In this document: piece by piece, positions 8,164 to 17,729 of the stretch
Position numbering within the stretch: the first letter of the stretch is position 1
Layout of the letters: every line of letters begins with the position of its first letter
Assembly (NCBI GenBank): GCA_041583015.1
Contig: JBFHGR010000038.1
Location: 1 to 27,919, forward strand
Source of the DNA: Parvicella sp041583015
GTDB lineage: Bacteria > Bacteroidota > Bacteroidia > Flavobacteriales_D > Parvicellaceae
DNA: 27,919 bases
Direction of reading: 5' to 3'
Translations under genes and position numbers: made by a program
Notes under the pieces: model-generated
Told to the model about the DNA's origin: nothing
What the model saw: only the letters and a program-made list of their open reading frames with translations
The model's database searches: none

Positions 8164-9504
8164 ATGGCTGAGATAGAGGTGTTACTACCAAAAATGGGAG
8201 AAAGTGTTGCTGAGGCAACAATTACTAGTTGGTTAAAAAATGTTGGAGATTTTATCGAAGAAGATGAAGCGATAGTAGAAATTGCTACTGATAAAGTTGA
8301 TTCAGAGGTGCCTTCGCCTACTTCAGGAATTCTAAAACAACGATTATTTGAAGAGGGAGATGTAGTGCCTGTAGGCGCTGTGTTTGCAGTAATAGGTGCT
8401 GATGGTGAAGAAACTGTTGTTTCTGCTCCAGCTGCGGTTGCTGACGCACCAAAAGAAGTGGTTCAAGAATTGATGGCGCCAGTTGCTGCTAGTAATGGAA
8501 GTTCTACAACACTTCCTAAGAATTCTGAATTGAGTAAGTTTTACTCTCCTTTGGTGAGAAGTATTGCAGAGAAAGAAGGGGTTTCATTAGTAGAATTAGA
8601 AAGTATAACTGGATCTGGTCAAGACGGTCGAGTAACCAAAAAAGATATTGTAGGGTATATTGCAACAAGAGGTAATGCTCCTGCAGTACCTGCTGCCAAA
8701 GAGGTGGAGACGGCTCCTGCAAAAACAGAGACAAAAACTGCTCCGGCTGCTGCTGCAGCTCCAGTTCATAAAGCTCCTCCAGTTCCAATTGGACCAAACG
8801 ATGAAATCGTAGAGATGGATCGAATGAGGAAATTAATTGCAGATCACATGGTGATGTCTGTGCATGTTTCGCCTCACGTTACTTCATTTGTGGAATGTGA
8901 TGTTACCAATATTGTAAAATGGAGAGAGAAAAATAAAGATGCGTTCTTAAAGAAAACTGGAGAGAAGTTAACTTTTACTCCAATCTTTATGGAAGCGGTA
9001 ATTAGAGCATTACAAGACTTCCCATTGGTAAATTCAATGCTTGATGGTAATAAAATAGTGATTAAAAAGGATATTAATGTAGGAATGGCTGCAGCTTTGC
9101 CTTCTGGAAATTTAATTGTTCCTGTTATTCATAATGCAGACCAATATAATATGGTCGGATTAGCGAAAAAAGTGAATCACTTAGCTTCTGCGGCAAGAGC
9201 AAATCAATTGAAACCAGATGATATTCAAGGCGGAACTTACACTGTTTCTAATGTTGGAACATTTGGGAATGTTATGGGAACACCTATAATTAATCAGCCT
9301 CAAAGTGCTATTTTAGCGTTAGGTGCAGTTCGTAAAAAACCTGCTGTAATTGAAACGCCACTTGGAGATACAATTGGGGTTAGACACATGATGTTTTTGT
9401 CTCACTCTTATGACCATAGAGTAATTGACGGAGCTTTAGGAGGAAGTTTTGTTAAAAGAGTAGGAGACTACTTAGAGCAATTTGATATTAATAGAGAATT
9501 TTAA
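8164..9504 (+). CDS. 2-oxo acid dehydrogenase E2 component (dihydrolipoamide acyltransferase)
   Basis: 446 aa. Residues 1-78 are a lipoyl domain with the modified lysine in ATDKVDSEV (K44). An Ala/Pro linker follows. Residues about 126-166 are the E1/E3-binding domain (YSPLVRSIAEKEGV, GRVTKKDI). A second Ala/Pro/Thr-rich linker covers about 170-208. Residues about 215-446 are the catalytic acyltransferase core ending in SYDHRVIDGALGG, with catalytic H418 and D422. The enzyme moves an acyl group from lipoyl-lysine to CoA inside a cytoplasmic 2-oxo acid dehydrogenase complex. A single lipoyl domain and the DRMRKLIADHM core entry suggest the branched-chain or 2-oxoglutarate type rather than pyruvate, but this is not certain. 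No E1 or E3 gene lies in the window; the gene 27 bases downstream is an envelope protein. Confidence 0.93.
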   Translation: MAEIEVLLPKMGESVAEATITSWLKNVGDFIEEDEAIVEIATDKVDSEVPSPTSGILKQRLFEEGDVVPVGAVFAVIGADGEETVVSAPAAVADAPKEVVQELMAPVAASNGSSTTLPKNSELSKFYSPLVRSIAEKEGVSLVELESITGSGQDGRVTKKDIVGYIATRGNAPAVPAAKEVETAPAKTETKTAPAAAAAPVHKAPPVPIGPNDEIVEMDRMRKLIADHMVMSVHVSPHVTSFVECDVTNIVKWREKNKDAFLKKTGEKLTFTPIFMEAVIRALQDFPLVNSMLDGNKIVIKKDINVGMAAALPSGNLIVPVIHNADQYNMVGLAKKVNHLASAARANQLKPDDIQGGTYTVSNVGTFGNVMGTPIINQPQSAILALGAVRKKPAVIETPLGDTIGVRHMMFLSHSYDHRVIDGALGGSFVKRVGDYLEQFDINREF

Positions 9505-9531
9505 ACCTGAATTTAGGTGCCCCAATTATAA

Positions 9532-11931
9532 ATGTGTATGAAATTAGTTAGAAATATATTGGCAATTGCTATCTTCTTTATTGGAACGTTGGATGTTGCT
9601 GCTCAAGGAGAATTTGATCCGGTGAAATTTAAGGAGTCATTAAAGACTGCTAGTTTTCGAGAAAAGTTTGAAGCGGCAAATTTGCTAATGGAAGATCAAT
9701 TATATGTCTATGCAGCTGATGTTTTGAAGGCACTTTGTGAAGAGCAGCCGGAAAATGCTAATGTTCACTATAAGGCAGGATATTGTTTGTTGCAAATTTC
9801 AAACGAAAGAGCAAACGCTTTACCGTACCTGGAAAAGGCTGGAGAGAATATTTCTAAAAAATATGACCCATTTTCTTCTACAGAAACTAATGCACCTTTT
9901 GAGGCATATTATTATTTGGGTAGAGCTCATCACCTAAACGAAAATATTGATGAGGCTAAAACTAATTTTACATCATTTATAGAAGATGTTTCAAAAAAGC
10001 ATAACCTTTATGATAAGGCAAACTTATATTTGAAACAATTGGAAATTGCTAAAGTGGAATTAGCAGCACCTAAAGAATACATTATAGCCAATGTTGGTAA
10101 CATCATTAATGGGCCAGATGAAGATTTTAGTCCTGTTGTTACTTTGGATGAAGGTGCAATGTATTTTACCTCTAGAAGAATGAGACCTGATAGCCTTAAT
10201 AGTAAAATCTTTTCTCCTCAAGATGGAATGCATTATGAAGATATTTATGTTTCTTATTATGATTTTAAAGGTAAGCAATGGGGAACTCCTGAGGTGATAT
10301 CGACAATTAGTAGCCCAAAATCGAATCAAGCAACAATAAGTGTATCTGGAGATGGACAACAGTTATTTATGTATAAAGATATCAACGGGAATGGAGAGAT
10401 TTATGTTGCAAACTACGAGCTAGAGACTGATGATTTTGGAACTCCAGAAAAAATGGGGTCAGATATTAATACGGAGCATTGGGAAACTCACGCTACCGTA
10501 TCTGCTGATGGTCAAACTCTATATTTTGTGAGTGATAGACCAGGTGGATTAGGAGGTAGAGATATCTATCAATGTAAAAAATTGCCGAACGGACTTTGGA
10601 GTTTAGCGCAGAATTTAGGTGCTCCAATCAATTCTGAAAATGATGAAGATTCTCCATATTTTCACCCAGATGGGAAAACTTTGTTTTTCAGTTCTAATGG
10701 AGAAACTAGTATGGGGGGATTTGATATCTATTTTACTAAATTAAAAGAAGATGGAAAGTGGGGAGAGCCAATTAATATGGGGTATCCTCTTAATACAGTA
10801 GATGATGATGTTTTCTTTACAACTAACGCTAAAGGTGATAAAGGATATTATTCATCTGCTAAAAAAGGTGGCTTTGGTCAAAAGGATATCTACGAAATTA
10901 GTATGAAAGATCCGCAAACAAGTGAGTTTGCTATTTTGAAAGGATATATTGATCCAGGAGCAGGAAAAACATTACCTGATGGAATAATTATTTATGTAAC
11001 AGATCTTACAGAGGGCGGAGATCCACAAGAATATAAACCTAACAAAAGAAATGGGTCTTATATCTTTAATTTGAAGCCGTGTAATGAGTATCTAGTTGAG
11101 TATACTCAAAACGATGAAACGTTCTATGAAACAGAATTTGAAGTGCCATGTGATGCTAATTATAATGAAACAAATATTGTCCTTGACCTAGATGGTGTTA
11201 GGCTTGATGGATCAGAAGAACAATCATCTGTGGAACAACCAGTTGATGTTGTGCAAGATCTTCCTCAAGGAGATACTTCAAAGTGGAAGTATAGATTATT
11301 GGTGGGAGACAAACCATACCTAAAAACTGGATTTGTTGAGTTTATGGATGGAGCGGTTGTAAAATTTGATGAGCTGATAGATGAAAATGGGTATTTTAAA
11401 TACAAAACATTAGAAGGAGGAGCAGAACCAACTTTTGTGATTGATGTTGAAGACCCTAGTTTATGTGAAAGTTTGTCGATTAAATTATACGATGAAAATG
11501 GAAATGTAATCAAAGAAACAACTAGAAATGTTAGATGCAAATCCGAAACTGTAACGTACGAACCTGTTGTCTATCAAAAGTTTTATGGATACAACTTAAA
11601 AGGTGTTGATTCTGATGAAGAAATGTGGGATACTTATGTGTCAGGTGTTATTGCTTTGATTGAGAAGCGAGGTTATGCCAAGATAGATATTGAGGGAAGT
11701 GCTTCATATGTTCCAACTAGAAAATGGAAAACAAACGACAACCTGAGTAAGCAAAGGACTGAAGACGGTAAGGAGATGTTAATGAACGAATTAAAGAAAA
11801 GAAAAGTTGATACTTCTAAAGTTAAAATTGGAGTTATAAATTCAATTGTTCAAGGTCCTAAGTACAATAAAGACTTCAAGAACACTGATAAATATGGTAA
11901 GTTTCAATATTTAAAAATGAAAGCTTACTAA
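9532..11931 (+). CDS. PorE-like envelope protein A: TPR, PD40 propeller and degenerate OmpA-like tail
   Basis: 799 aa from ATG 9532; ATG 9538 (residue 3) gives a cleaner signal peptide (MKLVRNILAIAIFFIG, cleavage after VAAQ or just before) and is equally likely. TPR-like helices cover about 45-175. A PD40/WD40-like propeller covers about 185-455, with repeated blades such as SADGQTLYFVSDRPGGLGGR and HPDGKTLFFSSNG ending in DIY. Residues about 465-550 form a carboxypeptidase-regulatory-like beta domain, and another beta region lies at about 585-670. Residues 680-797 resemble an OmpA C-terminal domain (IDIEGSASYVPT, NLSKQRTED), but the peptidoglycan-binding Asp is replaced by Ser in GSAS and the final NRR motif is absent. 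It is likely periplasmic or attached to the outer membrane. It is the first of three tandem paralogues. Confidence 0.82.
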   Translation: MCMKLVRNILAIAIFFIGTLDVAAQGEFDPVKFKESLKTASFREKFEAANLLMEDQLYVYAADVLKALCEEQPENANVHYKAGYCLLQISNERANALPYLEKAGENISKKYDPFSSTETNAPFEAYYYLGRAHHLNENIDEAKTNFTSFIEDVSKKHNLYDKANLYLKQLEIAKVELAAPKEYIIANVGNIINGPDEDFSPVVTLDEGAMYFTSRRMRPDSLNSKIFSPQDGMHYEDIYVSYYDFKGKQWGTPEVISTISSPKSNQATISVSGDGQQLFMYKDINGNGEIYVANYELETDDFGTPEKMGSDINTEHWETHATVSADGQTLYFVSDRPGGLGGRDIYQCKKLPNGLWSLAQNLGAPINSENDEDSPYFHPDGKTLFFSSNGETSMGGFDIYFTKLKEDGKWGEPINMGYPLNTVDDDVFFTTNAKGDKGYYSSAKKGGFGQKDIYEISMKDPQTSEFAILKGYIDPGAGKTLPDGIIIYVTDLTEGGDPQEYKPNKRNGSYIFNLKPCNEYLVEYTQNDETFYETEFEVPCDANYNETNIVLDLDGVRLDGSEEQSSVEQPVDVVQDLPQGDTSKWKYRLLVGDKPYLKTGFVEFMDGAVVKFDELIDENGYFKYKTLEGGAEPTFVIDVEDPSLCESLSIKLYDENGNVIKETTRNVRCKSETVTYEPVVYQKFYGYNLKGVDSDEEMWDTYVSGVIALIEKRGYAKIDIEGSASYVPTRKWKTNDNLSKQRTEDGKEMLMNELKKRKVDTSKVKIGVINSIVQGPKYNKDFKNTDKYGKFQYLKMKAY

Positions 11932-11948
11932 ATACTATTATAATTATT

Positions 11949-14636
11949 ATGAGATTTAAAATTTTATGTCCCCTGGTTTTAATCTTTAGTGTAATTTTTT
12001 CAATATCAGCTCAAGATATTAACGAAAAGAAAGTACTTAAGAAGGCTCAAAAATATTTGGCTGAAGCTAATTATGATCAAGCAAAAATAGAATACGATAA
12101 ATTATTAAAAAGTGATCCAACAAATCCGTTGTACCATTTTGAAATGGGAGTTACATATTACAACTCATTTTATCAAAGAGAACTATCTGTAGGTCATTTT
12201 GAGAACGCATTAAAAGCAAGTTCGAAAGATACAATTGCGGAAATCTTCTATTATTTGGGTAAATCTAATCAGTACCTTGGGAATTATGATATTGCTAAGG
12301 ATAATTATTTAAAGTTCGAAAAATTTATTCTGGACAACAAACAAGGTGGATTTGTAAATTCTCAGGTGAAAAGATTTATTGCTATGTGTGACAACGCATT
12401 GGCTTTAAATGAGCAGGATGATACAAAAGGAGATATCACCATTAAAAACCTTGGTGCTGGCGTTAATTCAAGATTTGCAGAATATGGTAGTGTAACCAAA
12501 CAAGATGGCTCATTGATGCTTTTTACTACAAGAGACCGAGATAATGAGGGTAAAAAATATTATTTTGATAGTAAGAAATTTGAGGATATTTATATCTCCG
12601 AGAATGGAGATACTTCTTGGCAGGAAAGAACTAAAATAGACTCTTCAAAAAATTACTTTAAATCCAGCATTAATACTAAAAAACATGATGCGGTAATTGG
12701 TTTTTCAGAAAATGAAGATAAATTGTATTTGTACCGTAAGAACGGAATATGGGTGTCTAATTTGGAAAATGGAAAATATGTAGATCCGGTAGAAATCAAG
12801 GAAATTAATACAAAAGGACACGAGCCTAGCGCTTATTTAACTCCTGACGGAAAAACGCTTTATTTTACAAGTAATAGTTATGACGGTTATGGAGGTAGAG
12901 ATATATTTACAGCCACTTTAAATGCGGATAAGACTTGGGGAGAGCCAGTAAACCTAGGGGCTGTAATTAATACCGAATATGATGAGGATGCGGCATTTTT
13001 AACGGATGACGGAAATACATTATTTTTCTCTTCTAATGGGCATAATACTATTGGTGGTTATGATGTATTTAAATCTGAGAAGGATGAAAACGGTAACTGG
13101 ACGACACCAATAAATATGGGGACAACAATAAACTCCGCAGCAGACGATATTTATTATACACAAGATACCTTAGGTGAACTTGGTTATGTTTCGTCTGGAA
13201 GAGCATATGGATATGGAGACATGGATATATATAGTGTAAGTTTACTTTGTAAGAATATTCCAAATACTGAAATTCGGGGTTTAATTGTGATGGGTAATTC
13301 ATTTGCTCCAATTAAAGCTGATATTACTGCAGTAAATGCCGAAACTGGTGAAAATGCGGGTACTTTTTCTTCGGATCCTGCAACAGGAAAGTATTTAATG
13401 GTACTGCCTCCTGATAATACTTACTATCTCACAGTGGCGTCTGACAAACACTCCAAATTAGAAAGACCTTTTAGAGATACTTTGGTATTGCCAAGACAAT
13501 GCGAGTATTATCAAATGTTCCAACACATAGCAATTAATGAAGTTAAAGAAGAGCAAAAGTTAACAGCTTATGAAGCAGTGTTTGATAATGCTACATTTGA
13601 TGTGAAAAATGTTGCGATGGAGAAATATGGTGTTGATGATATGCAGGACTTGCTTTCATCAAACAGTGTTAATCAATCGGATTCAATTTTTAACTTGACT
13701 GGTTCAGTAATGCACAATGAAATTTTGTCGGCTATTAATACTCGTGTTAGTTTAGTGAACGATAAAGATGAAGTAATAAAAACTGTAATTACTAATAATG
13801 CAGGGCAATATGAATTTACTAATTTAAGTAAAGATTCAGATTATTCACTATTGGTAAATGAAGATGACTTATTGCTTAGTTATTATGGGAACAATCCATC
13901 AAATGCTGAAAAGAGTATTATTTCTAAAGGAAATTTGATTTGGAACAATGTAAGAAATGATAACTCACTTATTGGAACTGCTCCTGCAGATAGTGTTGAG
14001 ATTGTATTGGTAGATAATGATTTTAAAGTAGTGAATAAGACAAGTTCAGATATTGAAGGAAAATGGGCATTAGACAACCTTCCTTCTAGTGAAGTTGTAG
14101 ATAATAGAAGTTTTCCATATAACCTACAAATGGAAGATGAGGATTTGATTTATAAAGATCTATTGAAGGATATTGATACTACTGAAAACGAACTGTATAC
14201 AATTATTCGTGACTTGATTCCAGTACCAGAAGATGTTGATTTTGGTAATGATGCAATTGCTTTTGAACCCATTTATTTTGATTTTGACAAGTTTTTCTTG
14301 AGACTTGAGTCTAAGGAAACTCTTGGTAAAATAAAGAGTTATATGATGGATAATCCAGAAATTAGTATTGAGATAATGGGGCACACAGATTGGTTCGGAA
14401 GTGATGATTATAATATGAAGCTTTCTAAAAGAAGATCTAAAAGTGCTTTTGATTACCTAGCTAATGAAGGAATTGATAAAGTTAGACTAACAATGAAGTG
14501 GTACGGAGAATCACAACCGGCTGTTCCAAATGCTTATCCTGACGGTTCTGATAACGAAGATAATAGACAGTTAAACAGAAGATGTGAGTTTAAAATAAGT
14601 GATGGAACAACTGCATATAGTATTTTCCTGCAATAA
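11949..14636 (+). CDS. PorE-like envelope protein B: TPR, PD40 propeller and intact OmpA domain
   Basis: 895 aa. Signal peptide about 1-21 (IFSVIFSISAQ). TPR helices about 25-155 (ANYDQAKIEYDKLLKSDPTN, YYLGKSNQYLGNYDIAKDNY). PD40 propeller about 165-435 (TPDGKTLYFTSNSYDGYGGR, TDDGNTLFFSSNG). Up to three Ig-like/carboxypeptidase-regulatory domains follow at about 440-520, 580-640 and 660-735. The OmpA-like peptidoglycan-binding domain spans 775-882 (IYFDFDKFFLR, GHTDWFGSDDYN, LSKRRSKSAFDYL, NRRCEF), with D814 and R829 at the canonical 15-residue spacing for binding the meso-DAP carboxyl. This order matches PorE of the type IX secretion system, which links the secretion apparatus to peptidoglycan; orthology is inferred. 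It starts 17 bases after the previous stop, so it is cotranscribed. Confidence 0.88.
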   Translation: MRFKILCPLVLIFSVIFSISAQDINEKKVLKKAQKYLAEANYDQAKIEYDKLLKSDPTNPLYHFEMGVTYYNSFYQRELSVGHFENALKASSKDTIAEIFYYLGKSNQYLGNYDIAKDNYLKFEKFILDNKQGGFVNSQVKRFIAMCDNALALNEQDDTKGDITIKNLGAGVNSRFAEYGSVTKQDGSLMLFTTRDRDNEGKKYYFDSKKFEDIYISENGDTSWQERTKIDSSKNYFKSSINTKKHDAVIGFSENEDKLYLYRKNGIWVSNLENGKYVDPVEIKEINTKGHEPSAYLTPDGKTLYFTSNSYDGYGGRDIFTATLNADKTWGEPVNLGAVINTEYDEDAAFLTDDGNTLFFSSNGHNTIGGYDVFKSEKDENGNWTTPINMGTTINSAADDIYYTQDTLGELGYVSSGRAYGYGDMDIYSVSLLCKNIPNTEIRGLIVMGNSFAPIKADITAVNAETGENAGTFSSDPATGKYLMVLPPDNTYYLTVASDKHSKLERPFRDTLVLPRQCEYYQMFQHIAINEVKEEQKLTAYEAVFDNATFDVKNVAMEKYGVDDMQDLLSSNSVNQSDSIFNLTGSVMHNEILSAINTRVSLVNDKDEVIKTVITNNAGQYEFTNLSKDSDYSLLVNEDDLLLSYYGNNPSNAEKSIISKGNLIWNNVRNDNSLIGTAPADSVEIVLVDNDFKVVNKTSSDIEGKWALDNLPSSEVVDNRSFPYNLQMEDEDLIYKDLLKDIDTTENELYTIIRDLIPVPEDVDFGNDAIAFEPIYFDFDKFFLRLESKETLGKIKSYMMDNPEISIEIMGHTDWFGSDDYNMKLSKRRSKSAFDYLANEGIDKVRLTMKWYGESQPAVPNAYPDGSDNEDNRQLNRRCEFKISDGTTAYSIFLQ

Positions 14637-14708
14637 ACTTTCCTAGATAACCTTTGCATAATCTAATTAAACTTCATATTTTGGTATTCATTTTGCAATG
14701 AACCATTC

Positions 14709-16223
14709 GTGAAACAGTTTTTAGCAGTCATATTTATTTTTGTAGTAAGTGTCTATAACGCTCAAATAGACCCAAGGCTTGGTTATGACCTCTTTAAAGC
14801 AACTAACTATCTTGAGGCTGCCAAAGAATTAAAGAAACATTTAAAAGTTGACCCAAAGGATAGTAAAGCGCTATTTCACATAGGCTTGTGTTATCTTAAT
14901 TCTAACATTGATAAAACTGCAGCCATATCATATCTTGAAAAATGTAGAGAAACTGAAAAGGCAGATAAAGAAACTTTATTTTACTTGTCAATCGCTTATT
15001 CACATAAATACGATTTCGATAAGGCTTCAGAGATTATGAAGGAATATATTGCTAGTCCAGGCAAGAATTTAGAAGAGGCTAATAAAATTTTGAAAGGTTA
15101 TGCTGAAGCAAAAGAAATATATGACAATCCTCAAGATGTAACTTTTGTTAATTTAGGTGAAAAAATTAATTCCGTAGATCCAGATTATAATCCATTTTGT
15201 TCGAAGGATGAGAAGATGATAGTGTTTACCTCTAGACGAGAAGAAGGTAAAGGAAGACGAGAGTTTGATGGTTATTACCCTTCAGATATTTTCATTACAA
15301 AATACGATGGTTTTAGATTTGCTAACGCTAAAGCAGCAAGTCTTAATTCAAGTTTTGACGAATCTTGTGTTGGTATACATGATGATGGAAGTGAAATGTA
15401 TTTATATTTTGATAATATAAGCGAAGCAGGAGAAATTTATTATTCAAAACAGTCTGGTGGAGGGTTCTCTAAAAAGAAAAAAATAACAGAAGGAGTAAAC
15501 GATGAAAAATCAATAGAGACTGCAGCCTCAATTTCAAGTGATTTAAATACATTATTTTTTGCCTCAAATCGTGATGGTGGGCTTGGAGGTTTAGACCTTT
15601 ACATGACCAGAAAATTGCCTAATGGAAAATGGGCTATGCCTCAAAATATTAAGTCGATCAATACGCCAGGACATGAAGATTTTCCTACACTTGCGGCTGA
15701 TGGACAAACACTCTATTTCTGTTCTGATGGAAGAGGTGGATTAGGTGGATACGACTTGTTTAAGTCAACATGGAATTCGGAAACAAATGAGTGGTCAGAA
15801 CCTCAAAATTTGGGATATCCAATTAATACATCTTACCATGACAAAGTAATTAGTTTTACTGCAGATGGTAAGCACGCATATGTTTCTCAGGTTAGGGAAG
15901 AAGGATATGGTGATTTTGATATATATAGGATAACATTGAATGAAAGAAATATTAATCCGGCTTTATTTGCTTTAGATATTCAGGATGCAGTTACATCTGA
16001 AAACGTAAAAGATTACATTGTCTATGTTTACGATGAAAGTGATGAAATTGTAGGAGAATATCCATCCAACGGTGGTAAAACTATTTTCTTAGCATTGAAC
16101 CCAGGGAAGTATCTTCTGGAAATTGAAGCTGATGGGTATCAGTTTTCTGAACAGAACCTAAAAGTTTCTGATTTCGATGCAGATAAAGGAATGACCAATA
16201 TAAGTTACAAATTGAGCAAGTAG
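14709..16223 (+). CDS. PorE-like envelope protein C: TPR and PD40 propeller, no OmpA domain
   Basis: 504 aa from a GTG start at 14709. The only nearby ATG (14698) is out of frame and meets a stop after four codons, and GTG gives a complete signal peptide (MKQFLAVIFIFVVSVYNAQ). TPR-like helices cover about 25-135 (ATNYLEAAKELKKHLKVDPK, ALFHIGLCYL). The PD40 propeller covers about 140-415, with blades SSDLNTLFFASNRDGGLGGL and AADGQTLYFCSDGRGGLGGY ending in DLY/DLF/DIY. The last 85 residues form a small regulatory-like beta domain (YIVYVYDESDEIVGEY, GKYLLEIEADGYQF). It lacks any peptidoglycan-binding module, so it probably acts as a soluble or complex-bound partner of its two neighbours. A 72-base gap with a one-mismatch -7 box (TCATTTTG near 14688-14695) separates it from them. 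Confidence 0.85.
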   Translation: MKQFLAVIFIFVVSVYNAQIDPRLGYDLFKATNYLEAAKELKKHLKVDPKDSKALFHIGLCYLNSNIDKTAAISYLEKCRETEKADKETLFYLSIAYSHKYDFDKASEIMKEYIASPGKNLEEANKILKGYAEAKEIYDNPQDVTFVNLGEKINSVDPDYNPFCSKDEKMIVFTSRREEGKGRREFDGYYPSDIFITKYDGFRFANAKAASLNSSFDESCVGIHDDGSEMYLYFDNISEAGEIYYSKQSGGGFSKKKKITEGVNDEKSIETAASISSDLNTLFFASNRDGGLGGLDLYMTRKLPNGKWAMPQNIKSINTPGHEDFPTLAADGQTLYFCSDGRGGLGGYDLFKSTWNSETNEWSEPQNLGYPINTSYHDKVISFTADGKHAYVSQVREEGYGDFDIYRITLNERNINPALFALDIQDAVTSENVKDYIVYVYDESDEIVGEYPSNGGKTIFLALNPGKYLLEIEADGYQFSEQNLKVSDFDADKGMTNISYKLSK

Positions 16224-16271
16224 TCCAAAGATATTTTGCATTTTTGTGAAAACAAATGCAAAATACACTTA

Positions 16272-17039
16272 ATGAATTTACAACTTACCAAACCATTAGC
16301 AACATTTGATTTAGAGGCAACAGGTCTTCTAATAGGAAAAGATAGAATTGTGGAAATAGCTATTCTAAAAGTAAATCCTGATGGGTCGCAAGAAGTTTTT
16401 GAAAAAAGAATTAATCCAGAAATGCCAATTCCGATTGAAGTTTCGGAAATCCACGGCATATATGATGTTGATATTCTCAACGAACCGAAATTGGGAGAAA
16501 TTGCTCATGATATAATCGCGTTTTTGGATGGATGTGATTTAGCAGGTTACAATTGTAATAAATTTGACATCCCATTTTTAATTGAAGATTTGGATAGGGT
16601 AGGAGTTGATTTTGACATTGAAGGAAGAAAAATTATTGATGTCCAAAATATCTTCCACAAAATGGAGCAAAGAACATTAGCGGCAGCTATGAAGTTTTAC
16701 TGTGGAAGAGAACTAGAAAATGCTCATACCGCTATGGCTGATGTGCAGGCCACATTTGATATCTTAGAGGCGCAATTAGATAGATATCCAGAATTGGAGA
16801 AAACACCAGAGTTTTTGGCAGAATTTGCAACCTATGGAAGCAAAACAATGGATTTCGCCAGAAGAATAGGTATAAACGAAAATAATGAGGGAGTATTTAA
16901 CTTTGGTAAGCATAAAGGTACTTTAGTACGTGAAGTCTTTAAAAAGGAACCAGGATATTATAGCTGGATTATGAATGGAGATTTTGCGAAGGATACCAAG
17001 AATAAGTTTACTAAAATTTGGAATGATTTAAAGAAATAA
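16272..17039 (+). CDS. DEDDh 3'-5' exonuclease with ExoX-like C-terminal domain
   Basis: 255 aa from ATG 16272. The frame is open back to a TTG at 16236, but those 12 residues are not conserved-looking and precede the exonuclease's first strand. Exo I is TFDLEATG (D13, E15), Exo II is YNCNKFDIPFL (D99), Exo III is HTAMADVQAT (H152, D157), giving the full DEDDh set that binds two metal ions. It therefore belongs with DnaQ/ExoX-type nucleases that remove nucleotides from 3' ends. Residues about 205-250 (FNFGKHKGTLVREV, YYSWIMNGDF) are the small domain common at the C-terminus of ExoX-like proteins. The role is probably repair or proofreading rather than being the main replicase subunit. The next gene starts 3 bases after the stop. 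Confidence 0.92.
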   Translation: MNLQLTKPLATFDLEATGLLIGKDRIVEIAILKVNPDGSQEVFEKRINPEMPIPIEVSEIHGIYDVDILNEPKLGEIAHDIIAFLDGCDLAGYNCNKFDIPFLIEDLDRVGVDFDIEGRKIIDVQNIFHKMEQRTLAAAMKFYCGRELENAHTAMADVQATFDILEAQLDRYPELEKTPEFLAEFATYGSKTMDFARRIGINENNEGVFNFGKHKGTLVREVFKKEPGYYSWIMNGDFAKDTKNKFTKIWNDLKK

Positions 17040-17042
17040 ATT

Positions 17043-17657
17043 ATGAAAATTATTTGTATTGGTAGAAATTATGCTGATCATGCAAAAGAATTGAATAACC
17101 CTTTGCCATCAGAACCTGTGTTTTTTTTTAAACCAGACACGTCAATTTTACCTAAGAAACAACCGTTTTTTATTCCTAGTTTTACAAATGATTTACATCA
17201 TGAGTTGGAGGTAGTCATTAAAATAAATAAATTAGGCAAAAATATTTCTAAAAAATATGCCCATACTTACTATGAGGAGATAGGTTTGGGGATTGATTTT
17301 ACAGCCCGAGATGTTCAGCAGGAATGTAAGAAAAAAGGGTTGCCATGGGAGAAAGCCAAAGCATTTGATTACAGCGCACCATTGGGAGAAAAATTTTTAA
17401 ATAAAAATGATTTTATCGATTTGAATGACATTCCATTTAAGTTACTTAAAAATGGAGAAATTGCACAAGAAGGCAATACAAAAGATATGATATTTAATTT
17501 TGATAGTATAATTGAATATATTTCGCAATTTGTAACTTTGAAAATAGGTGATTTAATTTTTACTGGAACACCTGCAGGAGTAGCTAAGGTGGAGATAGGA
17601 GATAGACTTGAAGGGTATATCGGAGACGAGAAATTATTAGATCTAAAAATCAAGTAA
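17043..17657 (+). CDS. Fumarylacetoacetate hydrolase family protein (FAHD1-like)
   Basis: 204 aa, the short form of the family. The start MKIICIGRNYADHAKEL matches FAHD1/YcgM-type proteins. The metal site is seen as HELEVV (E54, E56) and GIDFTARD (D85), with the same spacing of 2 and 29 residues as in FAHD1. The TGTPAGV motif lies near residue 175. Members act as acylpyruvate hydrolases, oxaloacetate decarboxylases or oxaloacetate tautomerases in the cytoplasm; which one applies cannot be decided here. It forms a two-gene unit with the exonuclease just upstream, a pairing that does not suggest a shared pathway. Confidence 0.92.
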   Translation: MKIICIGRNYADHAKELNNPLPSEPVFFFKPDTSILPKKQPFFIPSFTNDLHHELEVVIKINKLGKNISKKYAHTYYEEIGLGIDFTARDVQQECKKKGLPWEKAKAFDYSAPLGEKFLNKNDFIDLNDIPFKLLKNGEIAQEGNTKDMIFNFDSIIEYISQFVTLKIGDLIFTGTPAGVAKVEIGDRLEGYIGDEKLLDLKIK

Positions 17658-17729
17658 TTATGAAAATGTTAACAAATTGTAACTTAATATTATTAACCAC
17701 GTAATACAGGGGTCAAAACATCTTAGAGA

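Noticed and set aside
16236..16271. TTG start 12 codons upstream of the exonuclease ATG.
   Set aside because: The extra residues precede the first strand of the exonuclease and an ATG is available at 16272.
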